Assembly: GCA_000431215.1 (NCBI GenBank)
Contig: HF985616.1
Coordinates: 9,193 to 20,203 of the forward strand
Source of the DNA: Prevotella sp. CAG:1031
GTDB lineage: Bacteria; Bacteroidota; Bacteroidia; Bacteroidales; Muribaculaceae
Length of the DNA stretch: 11,011 nucleotides
Direction of reading: 5' to 3'
Part shown: positions 8,627 through 11,011 of the stretch, piece after piece
Numbering within the stretch: the first letter of the stretch is position 1
How the letters are laid out: each line of letters begins with the position of its first letter
Notes under the pieces: model-generated
The model's database searches: none
Told to the model about the DNA's origin: nothing
What the model saw: only the letters and a program-made list of their open reading frames with translations
Made by a program: the position numbers and the translations under genes

Positions 8627-8680
8627 TGCGAAATTGTAGATATTTTGGATAATTTACGTTGATGCTGAAAAAAGTCGCTG

Positions 8681-8688
8681 CAAAGTTA
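8681..8688 (-). promoter_or_regulatory. Bacteroidota -7 promoter box for nifJ
   Basis: The minus strand reads TAACTTTG, an exact TAnnTTTG match inside the typical 'TAACTTTGCA' context of Bacteroidales promoters. It lies 54 bp upstream of the nifJ ATG, giving a predicted leader of roughly 45-50 nt that starts near 8674. The upstream 30 bp are very A+T rich, but no unambiguous TTTG -33 box is seen. Confidence 0.6.
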
Positions 8689-8758
8689 AAAAATTTTTGT
8701 GATAAAAGAGTTGAAAACCCGTTAAATGATTGTTATAGCAGTTTTGTCGGATAATCGC

Positions 8759-8766
8759 TAAATTTG
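8759..8766 (+). promoter_or_regulatory. Possible -7 promoter box for the RAYT gene
   Basis: TAAATTTG matches TAnnTTTG exactly and points at the transposase gene. A TTTG at 8743-8746 is too close (12 bp) to be a standard -33 box. If used, transcription would start around 8773, so both leader repeats would be transcribed as hairpin RNA. Confidence 0.4.
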
Positions 8767-8768
8767 CC

Positions 8769-8824
8769 ACCCATGCCCGGCGCTGAAGCTTGGGCCACGC
8801 ATGCCCGGCGCTGAAGCTTGGGCC
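8769..8824 (-). repeat. REP-like repeats 1 and 2 (tandem 28-bp units)
   Basis: Two tandem 28-bp units (8769-8796 and 8797-8824) differ at a single base (ACC versus ACG at the third position). Each contains GCCCGG-CGCTGAAGC-TTGGGC, which can fold into a hairpin with a 4-bp GCCC/GGGC stem extended by two G-T pairs. The core CGCTGAAGCT is the exact reverse complement of AGCTTCAGCG in repeats 3 and 4, so I place this pair on the minus strand relative to them. They lie just upstream of the likely RAYT start; the ATG at 8801 falls inside unit 2. Confidence 0.85.
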
Positions 8825-8842
8825 TTAACAAAAATTTTGGTT

Positions 8843-9817
8843 ATGAATTCGATTTTGAAAAGAACTGAGCTTCAGCGAAGCCTAAAAGCCCCTGAGCTTC
8901 AGCGAAGCTTGAAGTGGAGCGGTAACTACCGGGCCAGATGGCATGACTACCGCGCCAGGGCTATCTACCATATAACCCTCCTGAAAGCTCCCGGCTGCGA
9001 AAGCTTCGGCCGGCTCGGCGGCGACAGCGCTGTTCCTCCGGGCAGTCCCGGCAGCCCCTATCTCATTGCCTCTCCGACAGGAAAATGCATAAAGGAGGCT
9101 CTGCGGCGGTTGCCTGAGATACATCCCTCCCTCCGCCTGTTCCAGTATGCCCTCATGCCCGACCATCTCCATCTTCTTCTTTCGGTTGAATCGGAGCTCG
9201 ACGATATTCTCGGCCGAAAGCTTGCCATTTTCAAGGTTATGGTTAATAAGCTCTCAAGTCAGGAGCAAGTTTTTCAGAAAGGGTTCAATGACCAGATTGT
9301 CGGCCCGGACCGCAAGCTTGACGCGATCTACCGATACCTCAGGGAAAATCCATACAGGCTTGCCGTAAGGCTTGCCCATCCCGAGTCGTTCCGGCGAGTC
9401 ACCACCCTGCAAATCGGAGGCTCGGCCTATAGCGCTTACGGCAATCTTCAGCTGCTTGACAATCCCTTCAAAGAACAGGTTGTCGTGCATCGTGCCGACG
9501 ATCAGCCGACGCGAGCTGATAACTTCAACCGCTGGCTGCACTGCGTTGCCAACGGAGGCGTTCTTGTGTCGCCGTTTATCAGCAAAGATGAGAAAGCTGT
9601 CAGGGAGGCGGCCGAGGATGTTGACGGGCGCATCATACTAATCACCGACCGTAGTTTCGGCGAAAAAGAGAAACCGGCCTCCCGCGACTTCGGTCAGTGT
9701 CTGAAAAACCGACTGCTTATACTGACTCCGCTCTCAGAGAATCTTCAGACTATGTCGGCCCGCGGCAGATTTCTCGCTATGAACGACCACGCCCGCCGCA
9801 TCGCCTCCCTCCGGTAA
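8843..9817 (+). CDS. REP-associated tyrosine transposase (RAYT, IS200-like Y1/HUH) with C-terminal extra domain
   Basis: Single-strand DNA nuclease of the TnpA-REP type, a domesticated relative of IS200/IS605 transposases that cuts at REP hairpins. Numbering is from ATG 8843 (324 aa). Residues 9-24 are two 'ELQRSLK' repeats encoded by REP-like DNA. The Y1 fold starts at RARAIYHITLL (37-47) and continues, after a Gly/Ser/Pro-rich insert (51-72), to YALMPDHLHLLLS (102-114). There His108 and His110 form the HUH metal site. GFNDQIV (147-153) follows, then LDAIYRYLRENPYRLA, in which Tyr165 is the probable nucleophile by alignment with E. coli YafM. Residues about 211-324 form a separate beta-alpha-beta domain (GVLVSPFISKDEKAVREAA; GRIILIT; RLLILTP) absent from enterobacterial RAYTs. 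Starts are uncertain: ATG 8801 lies inside a repeat, and TTG 8909 would remove the peptide repeats. All key residues are present, so it may be active. No terminal inverted repeats or target duplication are seen. Confidence 0.85.
   Translation: MNSILKRTELQRSLKAPELQRSLKWSGNYRARWHDYRARAIYHITLLKAPGCESFGRLGGDSAVPPGSPGSPYLIASPTGKCIKEALRRLPEIHPSLRLFQYALMPDHLHLLLSVESELDDILGRKLAIFKVMVNKLSSQEQVFQKGFNDQIVGPDRKLDAIYRYLRENPYRLAVRLAHPESFRRVTTLQIGGSAYSAYGNLQLLDNPFKEQVVVHRADDQPTRADNFNRWLHCVANGGVLVSPFISKDEKAVREAAEDVDGRIILITDRSFGEKEKPASRDFGQCLKNRLLILTPLSENLQTMSARGRFLAMNDHARRIASLR
8865..8908 (+). repeat. REP-like repeats 3 and 4 (17-bp hairpins, 27-bp period)
   Basis: Two identical 17-bp copies of CTGAGCTTCAGCGAAGC (8865-8881 and 8892-8908) are spaced 27 bp apart. 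Each folds into a tight hairpin: GCTTC-AGC-GAAGC in copy 3, lengthened to AGCTTC-AGC-GAAGCT in copy 4. They share AGCTTCAGCG with the reverse complement of repeats 1 and 2, giving a two-left, two-right arrangement like the composite REP clusters (BIMEs) beside transposases of this family. The 27-bp period keeps frame, so they are translated as two 'ELQRSLK' peptide repeats in the transposase N-terminus. Confidence 0.85.
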
Positions 9818-9824
9818 ATTCCGG

Positions 9825-9950
9825 TTATGTCAGGTCGGCGAGTGTCTGTTCGATCGACTCGTCTTTCCCCAGACCCATGGCAGAGCGCAGATGCCAGCGG
9901 TTCTGGTTGACCGTCATCTCAGGGTCGCCGACAAGCGGCCGCAGGATCAT
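9825..9950 (-). CDS. Small 41-aa reading frame, possibly a gene remnant
   Basis: The frame runs from ATG 9948-9950 to TAA 9825-9827 and encodes 41 residues beginning MILRPLVGDPEMTVNQNRW and ending in an amphipathic helix (IEQTLADLT). I do not recognise it. The start overlaps the stop of the upstream lipoprotein-like frame as ATGA, right after six A. It is either a tiny coupled gene or, more likely in this decayed stretch, the displaced C-terminus of another protein. One extra A in the run would join it to the upstream frame as ...AGDKKMILRPL. It converges on the RAYT gene with 7 bp between stop codons. Confidence 0.4.
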   Translation of the reverse strand: MILRPLVGDPEMTVNQNRWHLRSAMGLGKDESIEQTLADLT

Positions 9951-10363
9951 TTTTTATCGCCTGCCGATGTGAAATATTCATAACATCTGTGGATGCCGTT
10001 GACTTCCCTGATGCCGGGATTGTCATCAAGATGCAGCGACTCGCTCAATAATCGGTGATAGATATATGGCTGCGAGGCCGAATCGGTTGTTGCAAGGGCT
10101 CTTTTCAGAATGGCTGTTGCCGAATCGCGCGAGAGCGAGCCGCGCAGTGCGCGGGCATGCCAGTAATCCAGAACTCCCGGAGGCAATCTATCGCTCATTG
10201 AATCGAGGTCGGCAAGTTCTCGGGCCGGGATGTCGGCTCTGGTGAAGGAGATGCTGTCGAGACGCGCGTTGCAGGCGTCGACAGTGTCGTTGACATGGGG
10301 CCACGTCCCGCCGTCGGCTGCGGGATTCTGTCGGCATCCCTGCAAGATCAGAAACAGATCGAG
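9947..10363 (-). pseudogene. 5'-truncated lipoprotein, helical, unknown function
   Basis: The frame opens directly after an in-frame TAG (10364-10366) and runs to TGA at 9947-9949. It begins LDLFLILQGC: the end of a hydrophobic signal peptide with a lipobox (LQGC) and no Met or positively charged N-region in front, so the 5' end of the gene is missing. The only starts are a TTG at 10343-10345 inside the lipobox and an internal ATG near 10198, neither of which would give a lipoprotein. The mature part (about 130 residues) is mainly alpha-helical, with TPR-like stretches such as RDSATAILKRALATTDS and QPYIYHRLLSESLHL. It is not a family I can name. The break coincides with the break in the opposite-strand gene at about 10355-10361. 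No promoter is left on its 5' side. Confidence 0.65.
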
Positions 10364-10790
10364 CTATGAGGAAGGATATGTGTCGTATAGTGCTGCGGGT
10401 CCGCTCGATGAAATCACTGTAGAATACGCTCCGTATGGTTCGGATGATTTCAGACCGCTCAGCTATGAGACACTTGATTTTGAAGGCACTCCTTCGCCCA
10501 ACTGGGGCATAACACTGGCATGCGCGCTCTCTCAGGTCGACCGCACATCAGCCAGCGGATGGTTCGACGTGAGAGTGTCGCTCAAATCGGCCACCGGCTC
10601 GTCGGTCAATCTTGTGTCGCCGGCCTTCCGTATCAGCGAGTTTGCCGGAATTGAGCGGATAAGCGACGATACGGCCGATACCCCTGCCGAATATTTCACC
10701 ATTGACGGCCGTCGGGTTTCAGCTCCCGAGCCGGGTTCTATCGTGCTCTGCCGCCGGGCTGGCGCTGTCACCAAGCTCATCGTCCGCTGA
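10350..10790 (+). pseudogene. C-terminal fragment of a large secreted protein (subtilase-like), 5' end missing
   Basis: A sensible protein sequence begins around codon 10359 (SSYEEGYVSYSAAG...) and ends at the TGA at 10788-10790, about 143 residues. An open frame continues left to an ATG at 10230, but that portion is merely the antisense of the lipoprotein gene. The first 100 residues are a beta-sandwich-like segment (ITVEYAPYGSDDFRPL..., GWFDVRVSLKSATGS, LVSPAFRISE) of the type found at the C-terminus of Bacteroidales S8 peptidases and other secreted proteins. The last 35 (EYFTIDGRRVSAPEPGSIVL...KLIVR) resemble the Y-x-x-x-G-x-R-V...P-G tail of Bacteroidota surface and secreted proteins. Signal peptide and catalytic domain are absent. 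A strong terminator follows. The subtilase assignment is a weak resemblance; the truncation is clear. Confidence 0.65.
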
Positions 10791-10837
10791 CAGTAGCTTC
10801 CCGAAAGACTGATGAATTGAAAATTCCCTTGATCTTT

Positions 10838-10871
10838 AAAGAGTTCGGTGTTTGCATCGGACTCTTTTTTT
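10838..10871 (+). terminator. Strong rho-independent terminator
   Basis: A 13-bp stem (10838-10850 with 10855-10867; arms AAAGAGTTCGGTG and CATCGGACTCTTT, two G-T pairs) closes a TTTG loop and runs into seven T (10865-10871). It lies 48 bp after the stop of the truncated secreted-protein gene and probably served the intact gene. Confidence 0.9.
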
Positions 10872-11011
10872 GATTGTCATCTTTGGCGTTTGCATACCTT
10901 TTTGAATATTTGATGTAGTCTGAAGGTATTTAATTGACTACAAATAGATTAAAAGAAACTCGCATGAGAATAGGCAACGGATAAGAAATTGGTAAAGTGC
11001 TTTGATACACT
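10872..11011. other. A+T-rich gene-free stretch at the right edge
   Basis: No ORF of meaningful length, tRNA or exact TAnnTTTG box is seen. The only structure is a pair of interleaved inverted repeats: ATACCTT at 10894-10900 with AAGGTAT at 10923-10929, and GTAGTC at 10915-10920 with GACTAC at 10936-10941. The order of arms is that of an H-type pseudoknot, but chance cannot be excluded. It is probably the upstream region of a gene beyond the window. Confidence 0.45.

Larger units (their letters stand above)
8627..8842. other. Divergent intergenic region between nifJ and the RAYT gene
   Basis: This 216-bp gap carries the nifJ promoter box (8681-8688, minus), an A+T-rich core (8690-8765), a possible + strand -7 box (8759-8766) and the first pair of REP-like repeats (8769-8824). 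No tRNA, small ORF or terminator is seen in it. Confidence 0.7.

Noticed and set aside
5678..8662. A 994-codon open frame on the + strand opposite nifJ
   Set aside because: It is in the frame that is the exact codon-by-codon reverse complement of nifJ, so it is open only because nifJ avoids TTA, CTA and TCA codons. The translation is repetitive in V/A/E/G and shows no domain, while the minus strand has all PFOR motifs.
8743..8746. TTTG as a -33 box for the RAYT promoter
   Set aside because: Only 12 bp separate it from the -7 box, against about 19-21 bp expected for Bacteroidota promoters.
8801..8842. Longer transposase start at ATG 8801
   Set aside because: This ATG is part of repeat unit 2, and the same ATG occurs in unit 1 where it leads to a quick stop. 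The extra residues (MPGAEAWALTK) are simply translated repeat. ATG 8843 is preferred, though not proven.
8769..8908. CRISPR array
   Set aside because: Only two plus two units, adjoining or nearly adjoining, palindromic, in opposite orientations and partly coding; no spacers of uniform length and no cas genes.
8769..9830. Complete IS200/IS605 insertion sequence
   Set aside because: A Y1 transposase is present, but there is no accompanying TnpB, and no distinct right-end hairpin is visible after the stop codon. The repeats lie at one end only. A domesticated RAYT fits better.
10230..10349. N-terminal part of the plus-strand frame starting at ATG 10230
   Set aside because: It is the antisense of the lipoprotein remnant, whose minus-strand translation (lipobox, helical repeats) is the more protein-like. 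Only the part from about 10359 looks like real protein.

Overview
The window looks like a chromosomal segment of a strict anaerobe of the order Bacteroidales, perhaps Muribaculaceae-like. Three things point there: Bacteroidota-type -7 promoter boxes (TAnnTTTG) in front of genes, little visible Shine-Dalgarno sequence, and product types typical of that order (single-domain arabinose-5-phosphate isomerase, a short RecQ, a one-polypeptide pyruvate:ferredoxin oxidoreductase, and secreted proteins with a 'G-x-R-V...P' C-terminal tail). The coding DNA is G+C rich and the intergenic DNA clearly more A+T rich. The family-level placement is an inference.

Left part (1-4912), housekeeping. The 3' end of a recQ-type helicase gene enters from the left on the + strand. 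It converges, with 4 bp between stop codons, on a compact minus-strand operon read from 4912 down to 1414: kdsD-like arabinose-5-phosphate isomerase (Kdo/LPS precursor), a cytoplasmic TPR protein, ribH (lumazine synthase) and an RsmF-like rRNA m5C methyltransferase. Gaps are 12 and 14 bp, and the last pair overlaps by ATGA.

Middle part (4988-8690). A single large minus-strand gene, nifJ/por (pyruvate:ferredoxin oxidoreductase, 1192 aa), has its own -7 box and a G+C-rich intrinsic terminator. It supplies acetyl-CoA and reduced ferredoxin.

Right part (8691-11011), accessory. A REP-associated tyrosine transposase (RAYT, Y1/HUH family) is preceded by four REP-like palindromic repeats in two opposed pairs. 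The first pair lies in the leader and the second is translated into the protein's N-terminus. The protein also carries a C-terminal alpha/beta domain of unknown function. Beyond it lie decayed genes: a 41-codon orphan reading frame, a lipoprotein gene without its 5' end, and, meeting it head-on at about 10355-10361, the C-terminal third or less of a large secreted protein that also lacks its 5' end. One deletion across a divergent promoter region would explain both truncations. The decayed secreted gene still has a strong intrinsic terminator. The last 140 bp are A+T-rich and without a recognisable gene.

The strongest candidate for something little described is the RAYT plus its own REP-like repeats, with the fused C-terminal domain, in a Bacteroidota genome.
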